DNA of 64,000 nt, taken from Neoarius graeffei. Its lineage: Eukaryota; Chordata; Actinopteri; Siluriformes; Ariidae. Positions within the stretch are counted from its first letter, which is position 1; each line of letters begins with the position of its first letter. Made by a program: the position numbers and the translations under genes. This document shows, piece by piece, positions 45,341-55,427 of this stretch. Location of the stretch: the NCBI RefSeq assembly GCF_027579695.1, contig NC_083587.1, positions 48,939,521-49,003,520 of the forward strand, given 5' to 3'. The notes below the pieces were generated by a model, which ran no database searches, was not told the DNA's origin, and worked only from the letters and a program-made list of their open reading frames with translations.

Positions 45341-45540
45341 ATGCTGGCGCGGCGGGCTCGAGCGTCTTTCCGTGACCTTTTTTGTCTTCTCATCCCGGTT
45401 AGTCTGATCTGCTGCGGTTTTCTTTGCGGAATCGTTGCTTTCAACTTGGATTTGGAGAAACCCGCGGTGTTCGGTGGACCCGGTGGGAGCTACTTTGGAT
45501 ACTCAGTGGACTTTTATCACCCCACGCAGGACAGGAGGGC
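45341..45540 (+). CDS. Integrin alpha subunit, exon 1 (RGD-binding class)
   Basis: Encodes the start of a cell-surface receptor for extracellular matrix that pairs with a beta integrin. Residues 1-33 form a basic then hydrophobic signal peptide ([20 protein letters not shown]) with likely cleavage before FNLD, the conserved mature N-terminus of the alpha-5, alpha-V, alpha-8 and alpha-IIb group. Next comes the first beta-propeller repeat: [16 protein letters not shown]. The exon closes AGGGC|GTGAGT, a strong donor, in phase 2. Exon 2 at 48204 supplies the missing base and continues [12 protein letters not shown]. Only the N-terminal about 110 residues of a roughly 1000-residue protein lie in this window. 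The mix of residues (PAV and FY-P like alpha-5, GSYFGY and IPFD like alpha-8, [11 protein letters not shown] like alpha-V) stops me assigning one symbol. Confidence 0.93.
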
Positions 45541-45598
45541 GTGAGTTCCACGGGCATTTTGCATTCGACTGTTCAGTCATATATATATATATATAATA

Positions 45599-46122
45599 CT
45601 ACCGTTCAAAAGTTTGGGGTCACCCAGACAATTTTGTGTTTTCCATGACAAGTCACACTTTTATTTCCCACCATAAGTTGTAAAACGAATAGAAAATCTA
45701 GTCGAGACATTTTTCTGGCCATTTTCAGCATTTAATCGACCCCACAAATGTGATGCTCCAGAAACTCAATCTGCTCAAAGGAAGGTCAGTTTTATAGCTT
45801 CTCTAAAGAGCTCAACTGTTTTCAGCTGTGCTAACATGATTGTACAAGGGTTTTCTAATCATCCATTAGCCTTCTGAGGCAATGAGCAAACACATTGTAC
45901 CATTAGAACACTGGAGTGAGAGTTGCTGGAAATGGGCCTCTATACACCTATGGAGATATTGCACCAAAAACCACACATTTGCAGCTAGAATAGTCATTTA
46001 CCACATTAGCAATGTATAGAGTGGATTTCTGATTAGTTTAAAGTGACCTTCATTGAAAAGAACAGTGCTTTTCTTTCAAAAATAAGGACATTTCAAAGTG
46101 ACCCCAAACTTTTGAACGGTAG
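45599..46122. mobile_element. Tc1/mariner-type MITE
   Basis: The ends CTACCGTTCAAAAGTTTGGG are perfectly inverted, with TA duplications (45597-45598 and 46123-46124). It is 524 bp with no coding and is bordered by AT and TG repeats. Confidence 0.93.
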
Positions 46123-46134
46123 TATGTGTGTGTA

Positions 46135-46165
<31 letters not shown>

Positions 46166-46402
46166 GACATTTTTAAGTGGATTTCCCAAAAGCCTCTTAA
46201 CACTAAAGGCCTCTGCATGCTCTTGCGACAAGGCTTTCGCAGACAGCTTTTCGCAGACAGTTGTAATTTATCGTTGAGCGGGGAGTAATAGGCGTGCGCG
46301 ATGTTATTCACCGCCACAACGCAAGGGGGCGCGAAGTCGCGAAATCGCTAGGAGTAGTTGGTGGGTGTGGTTAGTGGAGTGTTTATCCTCCGGTTACTTA
46401 TA

Positions 46403-47063
46403 GGCTACGTTCACACTGCAGGCTGAAGTGACTCAAATCCGATCTTTTCGCCCATATGTGACCTGTATCCGATCTTTTATTGACAATATGAACGACACAG
46501 ATCCGATTTTTTTTTCAAATCCGACCCAGGCCGTTTGGATATGTGGTGCTAATTCCGATTCCTATCCGCTCTTTTCATATGCGACTTCAGTCTGAACCGC
46601 CAGGTCGCATTCATCCGACTTACACGTCATCAACAAGCCACAAACGTCACTATTCTGCGCTGAAGTAGGCGGCGGGTCTCTCAGAAAAAGTTACAACAAC
46701 ATGGCGCATGACATCAATGCGAGGGACGCTTCGGGCTGTGAAGGTTCTGAATCTTCTCAATGGAAGGACGCAGAGGTTAGGGAGCTGATTTCCATTTGGG
46801 GGGATGCAGCTATTCAAGCTAGATTGGATGGGTCATACCGCAACCGGGCGGTTTTACTTCCGTAAACACTGGCCATGCTTACTGCGTGTGACGTCGTCGT
46901 ATCCTGCAATGCGCATGCGGAACACTTTTAGGTCGCTTTTCGTTCATACTGAGGATCACATACAAGTCGCATATATTTGTTAATGTGAACGACCTCACAA
47001 AAAAATCGGATTTCACAAAAAAATCGGAATTGAGCATTAAGCCTTGCAGTGTGAACGTAGCGT
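46403..47063 (+). mobile_element. Nested TIR element carrying a Myb/SANT fragment
   Basis: The left end GGCTACGTTCACACTGCAGG matches the reversed right end CGCTACGTTCACACTGCAAG. Comparison with copy 1 of the host element (CTTATAATGACTAG uninterrupted at 6639-6655) gives the empty site and a TA duplication. Sub-terminal AATCCGA-type repeats occur on both sides. Confidence 0.85.
46701..46865 (+). pseudogene. Truncated Myb/SANT-like DNA-binding domain
   Basis: A 54-codon frame from ATG 46701 reads acidic N-terminal text and then WKDAEVRELISIWGDAAIQ and RLDGSYRNRAV, ending at TAA 46863. The spaced W, the EV-LI-IWG-IQ-RL-GS-RN pattern and the position suggest the Myb/SANT-like (trihelix) domain carried as a second protein by Harbinger-type transposons, or a captured host domain. 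It stops inside the second helix, so the domain is incomplete. It is too short to be called by length alone and rests on the motif match. Confidence 0.65.
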
Positions 47064-47507
47064 TAATGACTAGAACTGGAGTCGTATAGATGTACATACT
47101 TCCTCGATCAACCGCTCTTCGTGCTGCTCCATCTTCACTCATGTTTTTAAAAATGGCGGTCGTGAAAACAAACCAAACCGGGAAAGTAGGGAAGCGGAAG
47201 TGCGTGTACAGCGGATGTAGAGTGGACCAATCAGAGCCCTCTTGTCTGCGACGCTGTCTGCGAGGCTTCTGCAGTGGTCACAATTTTTGGGAGGTGCACG
47301 CAGAGCGTCTGCGAAGGTGGGGGGGCTACGCAGACACTGTCTGCGACGCTATCTGTGAGGACTGGGTTGTCAGCATAAATTGGCCTTAAGAGCATCTTAA
47401 CTCAGAGAGAGAGAGAGAGAGAGAGAGAGTGTTCATTGTGCTGCTCGCTCTACCATTTAACGATGATCTTTGTGCTACGATGCTTTTAGGAAACTCAGGC
47501 TAGCTTA

Positions 47508-47989
47508 GGCCCTGTCCACACGGCAACGGATTCAGGTGAATCCGATAAAATTGTTTATCGTTTCGGCCTGGCGTCCACACAGCACCGGCGTTTTGGGTGC
47601 CCCAAAACGCTATTTTTTGAGAACGGTTTCCAGCGTGGAAAAATCTGGCAACGGCGCCGTTGCGAAGTCGTCTGGATGAGTAGAACGGATTTGTTTACGA
47701 TGACGTCACAACCACATGACTAGAATAAGCAGCACTCAGTCATTCACGCCGGGTAGAAGAAGGGGTTTATGCGCATGCGTCCTAACTCTTCTATTGTTCT
47801 GGTGTCTCCGATGGGACCGTCTTACAGCGCACATAGAGGTGTGGCATGTGTATTGCATCGTTTTCAGCAAGCGTTGCATTACCATATGTACCTGATATTT
47901 TACTGATCCGTTGCCCATGTGGACACAATATATATATTTTTTTACCCGCTAAAAAAAAATCTCGTTGCCGTTGTCGTGTGGATGTAGCC
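47508..47989. mobile_element. MITE with TTA duplications (Harbinger-like)
   Basis: The left end GGCCCTGTCCACACGGCAAC matches the reversed right end GGCTACATCCACACGACAAC. TTA flanks both sides (47505-47507 and 47990-47992). It is 482 bp and GC-rich in the middle, with no coding. Confidence 0.85.
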
Positions 47990-48203
47990 TTAGTTAAGAT
48001 GATGCACCTCCGGAATAAACATTTTGCAATTCGGTCTTGAAATCAAGATGTTGATTTTCCTGATGATGTTGTGCCTGACCTGGATGTATCATCAGTAGTT
48101 TACTACAAAGCACTGTGTGGCTGAGAACACTTTTTTTTTAATTACTGACTTCAAAGTCATGTATCCTGCTTTCTGTGCTCTCTCTCTCTTTCGCTCTGTG
48201 CAG

Positions 48204-48341
48204 TGTGTCAGTGCTGGTCGGGGCTCCCAAAGCCAACACCACTCAGCCGGGGATTGTGGAAGGCGGTTCGGTTTATTACTGCTCCTGGCCCCCATCTGAG
48301 CAGGACTCCTGCCGCGAGATCCCTTTCGATAAAGCAAGTGG
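48204..48341 (+). CDS. Integrin alpha subunit, exon 2
   Basis: Acceptor CTCTGTGCAG precedes T, which completes the Ala codon begun in exon 1. The exon reads [20 protein letters not shown], then GSVYYCSW with PPSEQDS, then CREIPFD. This is the conserved first-blade FG-GAP text of alpha-V, alpha-5 and alpha-8 integrins, with the C-W-C disulphide pair. Two donors are possible: after 48337 (GCAA|GTGGGT, the stronger match) or after 48341 (GTGG|GTACAC, which preserves the Gly usual at this junction). I give the longer limit. No exon 3 (the QWFGA-V motif) is recognisable to 64000. Confidence 0.92.
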
Positions 48342-48446
48342 GTACACGTTTAATTTTTAAACCTTGTCATGTTTCCTGTATTGCATAATGCATGCAATGC
48401 ACACACGTATTTTAGTTCATAGCTCAAAGATCATGCATGTCATGAT

Positions 48447-48785
48447 GTTGTGGTTAGCACTGTCATCTCGCAGCAAGAAGGTTCTGGGTTCAAGCCCAGC
48501 AGCCGACGGGAGCCTTTCTGTGTAGAGTTTGCATGTTCTCGCCGTGTCTGCGTGGGTTTCATCCGGGTGCTCTGGTTTCCCCCACAGTCCAAAGACGTGC
48601 AGTTAGGTTAACTGGCTACTTTAAATTGTCCAGAGGTGTGAACGGTTGTTTCCCAAGCCCGGAAACGAAAGGGTTGGAGCAGGCGTAAAACTATGCTCCA
48701 ATTAATATGACCTATGGATCAATAGGCTCCACGTGGACACCGACCTGGCAACAGTGCTGCACAAGTGAGAAGATGATGATGATCA
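48447..48785 (+). mobile_element. SINE, tail-variant subfamily
   Basis: The head has ATGTTGTGGTTAGCACTGTC and B-box-like GGTTCAAGCCC with the standard body to about 48615. It then has the other 3' end (GTTTCCCAAGCCCGGAAACG, GGCTCCACGTGGACACCGAC) ending in (GAT)n. It lies in integrin intron 2. Confidence 0.8.
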
Positions 48786-48789
48786 AGGA

Positions 48790-49570
48790 TCATGCAATAG
48801 AGTCCAAATCCCTAGTCACTCGTCCTCCCTGATAGAATTTAATATGCACGTATAAAATTACCATCTGTTTTATTCAATCCTACCTGTTTTTGGATATTTG
48901 CTCAAAGCTTGGTTTATACACATTCCGGCTCTGACAATAAAAAGATCAAAACCCACATCTAAGACCGAGCTGATTTCCTCGCATCTGGTTTGGTTTAGAC
49001 CAGGGGAGAGCGGAGTAATTACCACGTGCTCCCTGAGAAAGGCGCGTAACTTTACCTCAATGCGTAAATGTGGCGTAGTTGACATCCTGATGCACAAGAG
49101 GTCTCACATGCATATTCCCCAACACGAAGTTTTTACCATTTTAAGCGTTACTTATCTCTAGGCTCGATTTCTGTGATGCATGAGGCATGACAGTAGGTTT
49201 TGCGCAGTGAAAATGAATGAGTCAGACCGGCTTAAGCGGAGAAGGAAAGGAACTGTGAGGTCATGTTGAAATTGCGCTTGTCATGTGGGAAGCAGATGCC
49301 AAGCTCGCTGCAGGCCCAGTGCTGCTTGTGGTTTCTGGGCTGTTTGCGATACATGTGACTTGTCAGAAGTATTGTGCCGCTAAATGTGAGTTGTTGTAGT
49401 GGTAGGGTCGGAGATAAGAACATTTTACCTTTAATGTCGGAGTCGGTCTTCTAGATTTTTGCTCGATGTGAATACAGCATCAACTTTGACCATTCTTCTC
49501 AGGGGAAAGTTCTTAATGCATGCTCAAAAAGTCACCAAATGTCACCACAAACTAATTTGCATCTTCGCTG
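48790..49570. other. Integrin intron 2, no feature seen
   Basis: No coding or repeat structure recognised. Confidence 0.4.
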
Positions 49571-49574
49571 ACTC

Positions 49575-49805
49575 CATGCAGCATTTAGTGTCAGTGCTGC
49601 ACAGCTCTACGGTTCCTGGTTCCATCCTGAGCTCGGGTTAGTCTCTGGGCTGAGTTTTTGTCCATGAGGGTTTTCTCCAGTTTCCTCTCCTGTACTGAAA
49701 TGTCCCTCGGTGTGAATGAGTGTGTGAATGTTTGAGTGCATGGACTTTGCATTCTATTCAGGATAAATTCTCCTGCCTTGTACCCAGTGCTTGTGCAACA
49801 TGTCA
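49575..49805 (+). mobile_element. Old diverged SINE
   Basis: The order of GGTTCCATCCTGAGCTCGGG, GGGTTTTCTCCAGTTTCCTC and GAATGAGTGTGTGAATGTTT is that of an ancient teleost SINE body. It belongs to the same group as 16840-17072, in the other orientation. Confidence 0.55.
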
Positions 49806-49817
49806 TCAGTGCTCACC

Positions 49818-50035
49818 CAAATGAGGATGGGTTCCCTTTTGAGTCTGGTTCCTCTCGAGGTTTCTTCCTCATGTTGTCTGAGGGAGTTTTTCCTTGCCAC
49901 CGTCGCCACAGGCTTGCTCACTGGGGATAGATCAGGGATAAAATTAGCTCATGTTTAAAGTCATTCAAATTCTGTAAAGCTGCTTTGCGACAATGTCTAC
50001 TGTTAAAAGCGCTATACAAATAAACTTGACTTCAT
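49818..50035 (+). mobile_element. L2 LINE 3' end fragment
   Basis: Nearly the same text as the long L2 at 36594-36806: ATGGGTTCCCTTTTGAGTCT, CTCGAGGTTTCTTCCTC, GGGATAAAATTAGCTCAT, AGCGCTATACAAATAAACTT. Only the 3' UTR is present, which is usual for L2 retrotransposition. From 50036 to 50290 there is no feature. Confidence 0.9.
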
Positions 50036-50293
50036 TAACACAAGGGCCAATGAATACATGAGTCAAAAAAGAAAGTTTTATCTGAATAGAAATAACTGAT
50101 TATGATTTATTTTTTACAGAAATAAATTGTTTTTGTTCATGGCACCACAACCAAACTATTTACATATCTACAAAATAAGAATTTTTATCAAGAATGTAGA
50201 CAAAATGAAGTGGTGGTACTGAATGGTTGGGAGATAGACACTGAATGAATAGGTTATGGATGGAATAACTCACCTTTAGTACTTTTAGCACTA

Positions 50294-50994
50294 GGCCAAG
50301 TTTACATTAGACCGTATCTGTCTCGTTTTCTTCGCGGATGCACTGTCCGTTTACATTAAACCACCTGGAAACGCCGGGAAACGGGAATCCGCCAGGGTCC
50401 ACGTATTCAATCCAGATCGTGTCTGGTCCGGTGCTGTGTAAACATTGAGAATACGCGGATACGCTGTGCTGAGCTCTAGCTGGCGTCGTCATTGGACAAT
50501 GTCACTGTGACATCCACCTTCCTGATTCGCTGGCGTTGGTCATGTGACGCGACTGCTGAAAAACGGCGCGGACTTCCGCCTTATATCACCTTTCATTAAA
50601 GAGTATAAAAGTATGAAAATACTGCAAATACTGATGCAAATACTGCCCATTGTGTAGTTATGATTGTCTTTAGGCTTGCCATCCTTCCACTTGCAAGTGG
50701 TAAGTGATATGCGCTGGGATCACACACACAGCGGCTCAGTCCCGAATCACTGCTTGTGCACTTCACTCGCGCGCTCTGTGAGCTGCGCAGGGCCGGAGTG
50801 CGCACCCTCCAGAGGGCACTCGCTGTTCAGGGCGGAGTGATTTGGAGCGCAGGATGCCTGCGGAGCCGAGCGTATCCGTGTATTGGCGTTGCTGTGTGCA
50901 CGCAAATCGTGTATTGGTGTTACTGTGTGCACACTAATCGTTTTAAAAACGTTAATCTGATGATCCGCTGATATGGTCTAATGTAAACCCCACC
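50294..50994. mobile_element. MITE with TTTACATTAGACC ends
   Basis: The left end GGCCAAGTTTACATTAGACC and the reversed right end GGTGGGGTTTACATTAGACC are flanked by TA (50292-50293 and 50995-50996). It is 701 bp with no coding. Confidence 0.85.
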
Positions 50995-50997
50995 TAG

Positions 50998-52190
50998 TAT
51001 CAGCAGTGGGCCATTGCAAAACAATGGTGATCAGTGATTGGTCATTGGGAAATAATTGTGATGAGTGAGTGGTCATTGTAAAAGAGGGGTGATTTGTGAT
51101 TGCTCATTAAGAAACAAAGGTGATTGGTTATTGAGCAACAATGGGAATCAATGAATCCTCAATGTAAAAATGATGATTAGTGACTGGCCATTGCAGAAGA
51201 GTAGTGATCAGTGATTGGTCATTGGGAAACAATTGTGATCAGTGATTGGTTATTGAGAAACAATGGTGATCAGTGATTGGTTATTGTAGAACAACAGGGA
51301 TCACTGAATCCTCATTGCAAAACAGTGGTGATTTGTGATTGGTCATCGCAAAAAGAGTGGTGATCAGTGATTGGTCATTGGGAAACGATCATGATGAGTG
51401 TTTGGTCATTGAAAAACAGCGGTCATCAGTGATGGGTCCTTGAGAAAAAAAATGATGGCCAGTGTTTGGTCATTGCAAAACAGTGCTGATCAGTGATTGG
51501 TTATTGATAAACTGTGGTGATCAGTGATTGGTTATTGTGAAACACTGGTGATCAGTGATTGGTTATTGTAGAACAACAGGGATCACTGAATCCTCATTGC
51601 AAAACAATGGTGATTAGTGGTTAGTCATCGCAAAATAGTGGTGATCAGTGTATGGTCATTAAGAAACAGTGGCCGTCAGTGATTGGTCCTTGAGAAAAAA
51701 ATGATGGTCAGTGTTTGGTCATTGCAAAACAATGCTGATCAGTGATTGGTTATTGTGAAAAAATGGGGATAACTGAATCCTCATTGCAAAACAATGGTGA
51801 TTTAGTGATTTGTCATTGTTAAACATGGGTGATGAGTGACTGTTCATTGAGAAATAGCGGTGATTGGTTATTGAGAAACAATGGTGATCAGTGATTGGTT
51901 ATTGAGAAACAACGGTTATCAGTGATTGGTTATTGAGAAACATTGGTGATCAGTGATTCATCATTGAGTAACAGTGGTGATCAGTGATTGGTTATTGCAA
52001 AACAACAGTGATCAGTGGTTGGTCATTGAGAAACAATGGTGATCAGTGACCGGTTATTGTTAAACAATGGGGATCACTGAATCCTCATTGCAAAACAATG
52101 GTGATCAGTGATTGGTAATTGGGAAACAATGGTGATGAGTGATTTGATCATTGCAAAACAGGGGTGATCAGTGATTTGATCATAAGGAAT
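50998..52190. repeat. Minisatellite, unit about 31 bp, roughly 38 copies
   Basis: Imperfect tandem copies of GTGATCAGTGATTGGTTATTG followed by (A/G)AGAAACAATG fill about 1.2 kb. Variants (CATTGCAAAACA, ATCACTGAATCCTC) recur as higher-order blocks, for example GGGATCACTGAATCCTCATT near 51299, 51580 and 52072. It lies in integrin intron 2 directly after the MITE. Confidence 0.95.
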
Positions 52191-52295
52191 GTTGGCTTGC
52201 ACAAGCTCAGCTCGGTCTCGCCCTCTGCACACTGCTAAATCAACCAAACCTGCTTTCTCAACTCACTTAACCACCAGCTGTGATGTGAGCTAGAG

Positions 52296-52956
52296 CAGCG
52301 TTTCTCAACCTTTTTTCAGTCACGGCACCCTTCAGAAGTATGGAAATTCTCAAGGCTCTCATCTCATTATCTCTAGCCGCTTTATCCTGTTCTACAGGGT
52401 CGCAGGCAAGCTGGAGCCTATCCCAGCTGACTACGGGCGAAAGGCGGGGTACACCCTGGACAAGTCGCCAGGTCATCACAGGGCCGACACATAGACACAG
52501 ACAACCATTCACACTCACATTCACACCTACGGTCAATTTAGAGTCACCAGTTAACCTAACCTGCATGTCTTTGGACTGTGGGGGAAACCGGAGCACCCGG
52601 AGGAAACCCACGCGGACACGGGGAGAACATGCAAACTCCGCACAGAAAGGCCCTCGCCGGCCACGGGGCTCGAACCCGGACCTTCTTGCTGTGAGGTGAC
52701 AGCGCTAACCACTACACCACCGTGCTGCCCTCAAGGCACCCCTATATAAAATATACGCAGTCACGCTGACCATACGCTGACCCCGGCAGTGACGTTGTGA
52801 CATGGAAAAGGGGGCCGTGAGACAAATTTTGATGATGCATGAGGTGGCGATGATCTGCGTTAGTGTAACTATAATTTTTTGGAATTTTAATTCATTTTAT
52901 TTATTTCAATGTTAGAATATATAATTTTTTAACGGCACCCCGGTTGAGAAAGGCTG
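52296..52956. mobile_element. hAT MITE hosting a SINE
   Basis: The ends CAGCGTTTCTCAACC and, reversed, CAGCCTTTCTCAACC are flanked by the 8-bp duplication AGCTAGAG (52288-52295 and 52957-52964). Confidence 0.92.
52357..52729 (-). mobile_element. tRNA-derived SINE nested in the hAT MITE
   Basis: A full-length reverse copy with little divergence. The 8-bp CTCAAGGC duplication is at 52349-52356 and 52730-52737. Confidence 0.93.
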
Positions 52957-52964
52957 AGCTAGAG

Positions 52965-53612
52965 AGTTCTGTCAAGTGCCATACAGTCCCCATGATACAC
53001 TTAAACTCACTCGATGTATTTCTAGGCTCTTATTTTTAGTAAAACCACTAAAGGGGTCTAAAAAGTCAAAAAATCTCTCAACAAAGGTGGTAATTTTTTT
53101 TTTAATGGTTTATTTCTGGCTTTCCAAATACAATTTTGGCTTTTCATCCAGAAAATCTAATCAAATCTATATAACTATATAAAAATACTATATAAATACT
53201 GTATAAATACTATATAAAAGGTACTAAAAACTATAATAGAAGATAAAGAAAAAAAAAATCTGTGGAAGGAGCTGATGTGAAATTTTTTTCACCTCAGTCT
53301 CTGTCCCATCACTTGAGGTAAAAGTCTCTCTGGCATTTAAACATGAGCCTCATCATTGTCTCTGAACTCAGCTGATCTCTGTTCATGCTAACATCTGTAT
53401 GGAAATAGTCACTGATTCATTCAGCCTGTTCTGATGGCTCAGTTTCTTGTTATTAATGTCTTTTTTTTTTTTTAGATCATTTAAACATTTTAACTTTGTC
53501 CACTGTCATCTGTACCATACATGATCTTTGCAGGCAGCCATGGCAAAGTTAGAAATTTAAAAGTTGAATGAAAAACACTTCCATGTAATAAAAAAAAATT
53601 ATATATATACAT

Positions 53613-53617
<5 letters not shown>
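52965..53617. other. No gene seen
   Basis: AT-rich spacer. A TATAAATACTATATAAA run lies near 53170-53215. Confidence 0.4.

Positions 53618-53649
<32 letters not shown>
53618..53649. repeat. (CA)n microsatellite
   Basis: About 16 CA units abut the left side of a Tc1 relic. Confidence 0.95.
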
Positions 53650-53653
<4 letters not shown>

Positions 53654-54174
53654 CAAGCCAGAAAGTCTGCACACCCCTTTCACCGTCTCCACGTTTTATA
53701 ACGTTACAGACTTGTTCTACAATAGATTGAGTTCATTTTTGTCACAAAATTCTACACAAAATAGCCCATAATGACAAAGTGAAAGCAAGTTTTTAGAAAA
53801 TATGCAATTTTATTTTACTGACAAAAATAGGTTATTTAGGGGTTACATATTTGTCCACACCCTTAGCCTAATACTTGGTTGATGCACCTACGGCAGCAAT
53901 TACAGCTTCAAGGCATCTTGGGAAAGAAGCTATGAGCCTGGCACTAGGGTTATGACTGTGAAAGTGTTTTCAAAATTTCTACTTTCCTGATGTTGCATTT
54001 GGTGAACTTTTACTCATATATTACTTTTTTGAAGTTATTTTTATTGGGTCATGCAAAAACCTCCAGCACCCAACATCACCTCACTTTTGATAAATACATG
54101 TATATTAAATAAATAAATCATGATTATAAAATAAATTCATTGAAAGATGTGTAAAGTACTTTTATATAACAATA

Positions 54175-54231
<57 letters not shown>

Positions 54232-55425
54232 ATAACAATAAATTGCTTAACAATTGTTGTAATAATTATAATTAATACAAATTTAATATTAAATATTACA
54301 TTTAATATTAAATTTGTATTAATTAACAATTATAATTATTATTACAACAATTGTTAAGCAGTTTGTTATATAAAAGTACTTTACACATCTTTCATTGAAT
54401 TTATTTTATAATCATGATTTATTTATTTTTATTATTATTATTTTTTTGTTGCAACTTTATTGGGCTACTTACAAAAAATTACATCAATGAGAAATTAACA
54501 TTTACAAAAATATAAGCAATAATAAAGAAAAAAAAACAAGAACTAAAATTAAGGTTAGCCCAAAAGGGTGAGCACGAACGGGAACAAGTCCCATGCTGGG
54601 TGCAACCCTTAGCCTTACAAAAGCAATAAAATTATATAAAAATTCAATTAAATATGTCTGAAACTAGTTACAATTTTTAAATATACATGCATTTATCAAA
54701 AGTGAGGTGATGTTGGGTGCTGGAGGTTTTTGTATGACCCAGTAAAAATAACTTCAAAAAAGTAATATATGACTAAAAGTTCACCAAATGCAACATCAGG
54801 AAAGTAGAAATTTTGAAAACACTTTCACAGTCATAACCCTACCTGGCACACTTGTTTCTGGACATTTTTGCCCATTCCTCTTGGCATATCCTTGCAAGCT
54901 CCGTCAGGTTGGATGGGGAGCATCGGTACACAGCCAGTTTCAGCTCCTTCCACAGATGTTCAATTGGATTCAGGTCTGGGCTCTGGCTGAGCCACTCAAG
55001 GACATTCACAGCCTTTCTCCGAAGCCACTACTTTGTTCTCTTGGCAATGTGCTTTGGGTCGTTGTCATGTTGGAAGGTAAGCCTTTGCCCTCGTCTGAGG
55101 TCCAGAGCACTCTGGAGCAGGTTTTCTTCAAGGATCTCGGTGTACTTAACTGCATTCATCTTTCCCTCTATCAGGACTAGTTGCCCTGTTCTCGCTGCTG
55201 AAAAACATCCCCACATCATGATGCTGCCACCGCCATGCTTCACTGTAGGGATTGCATTAGCCAGGTGATGAGCGGTGCCTGGTTTCCTCCAGACGTGACG
55301 CTTGGTATTCAGGCCAAAAAGTTAAATTTTGATTTCTTTCAGACCAGAGAATCTTGTTTCTCATGGTTTGAGAGTCCTCTAGGTGCCTTTTGGCAAACTC
55401 CAAGCAGGCTATATATACAGTGGTG
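53650..55425 (-). mobile_element. Tc1-like element (family III) split by a hAT MITE, truncated
   Basis: The left part (53650-53944) ends GGGAAAGAAGCTATGAGCCT. The rest resumes at 54850 (ACTTGTTTCTGGACATTTTT) and stops at about 55415, where a family I Tc1 begins. The - strand transposase relic at 55243-55028 reads [16 protein letters not shown] and [17 protein letters not shown] (second catalytic D). The DNA near 54960 encodes the LNPIE region. The first D and the HTH are gone. Confidence 0.8.
53945..54841. mobile_element. Long-inverted-repeat hAT-type MITE with inner palindrome
   Basis: A perfect 8-bp duplication CCTGGCAC (53937-53944 and 54842-54849) flanks it. Inverted repeats of about 170 bp start TAGGGTTATGACTGTGAAAG. 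Inside, 54110-54425 is a second AT-rich palindrome with a (TA)n run at 54181-54228. Positions 54430-54690 carry separate DNA (GGTTAGCCCAAAAGGGTGAG) that resembles a LINE 3' region. Confidence 0.9.
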
Positions 55426-55427
55426 CT

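Larger units (their letters stand above)
46207..47386. mobile_element. Harbinger-like MITE, copy 2, with a nested element
   Basis: An inverted relative of 6328-6841, from AGGCCTCTGCATGCTCTTGC to TCAGCATAAATTGGCCT, with TAA duplications (46204-46206 and 47387-47389). Without the nested 661 bp it is about 517 bp, against 514 bp in copy 1. Confidence 0.85.
45541..48203 (+). other. Integrin intron 1 with three transposon complexes
   Basis: GTGAGT at 45541 and CTCTGTGCAG at 48194-48203 are good splice signals. The intron holds a Tc1-type MITE (45599-46122), a Harbinger-like element with a nested element (46207-47386), a MITE (47508-47989) and short AT and GA microsatellites. About 2.4 of 2.66 kb is mobile DNA. 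Confidence 0.88.

Noticed and set aside
45341-45540. A specific symbol (itga5, itga8 or itgav) for the integrin
   Set aside because: About 110 residues give mixed similarity to all three; a tree or later exons are needed to decide.
47736-47918. Small frame inside the intronic MITE
   Set aside because: No motif; lies within a non-coding inverted-repeat element.
50998-52190. CRISPR-like array
   Set aside because: Tandem units without distinct spacers in a vertebrate intron; it is a minisatellite.
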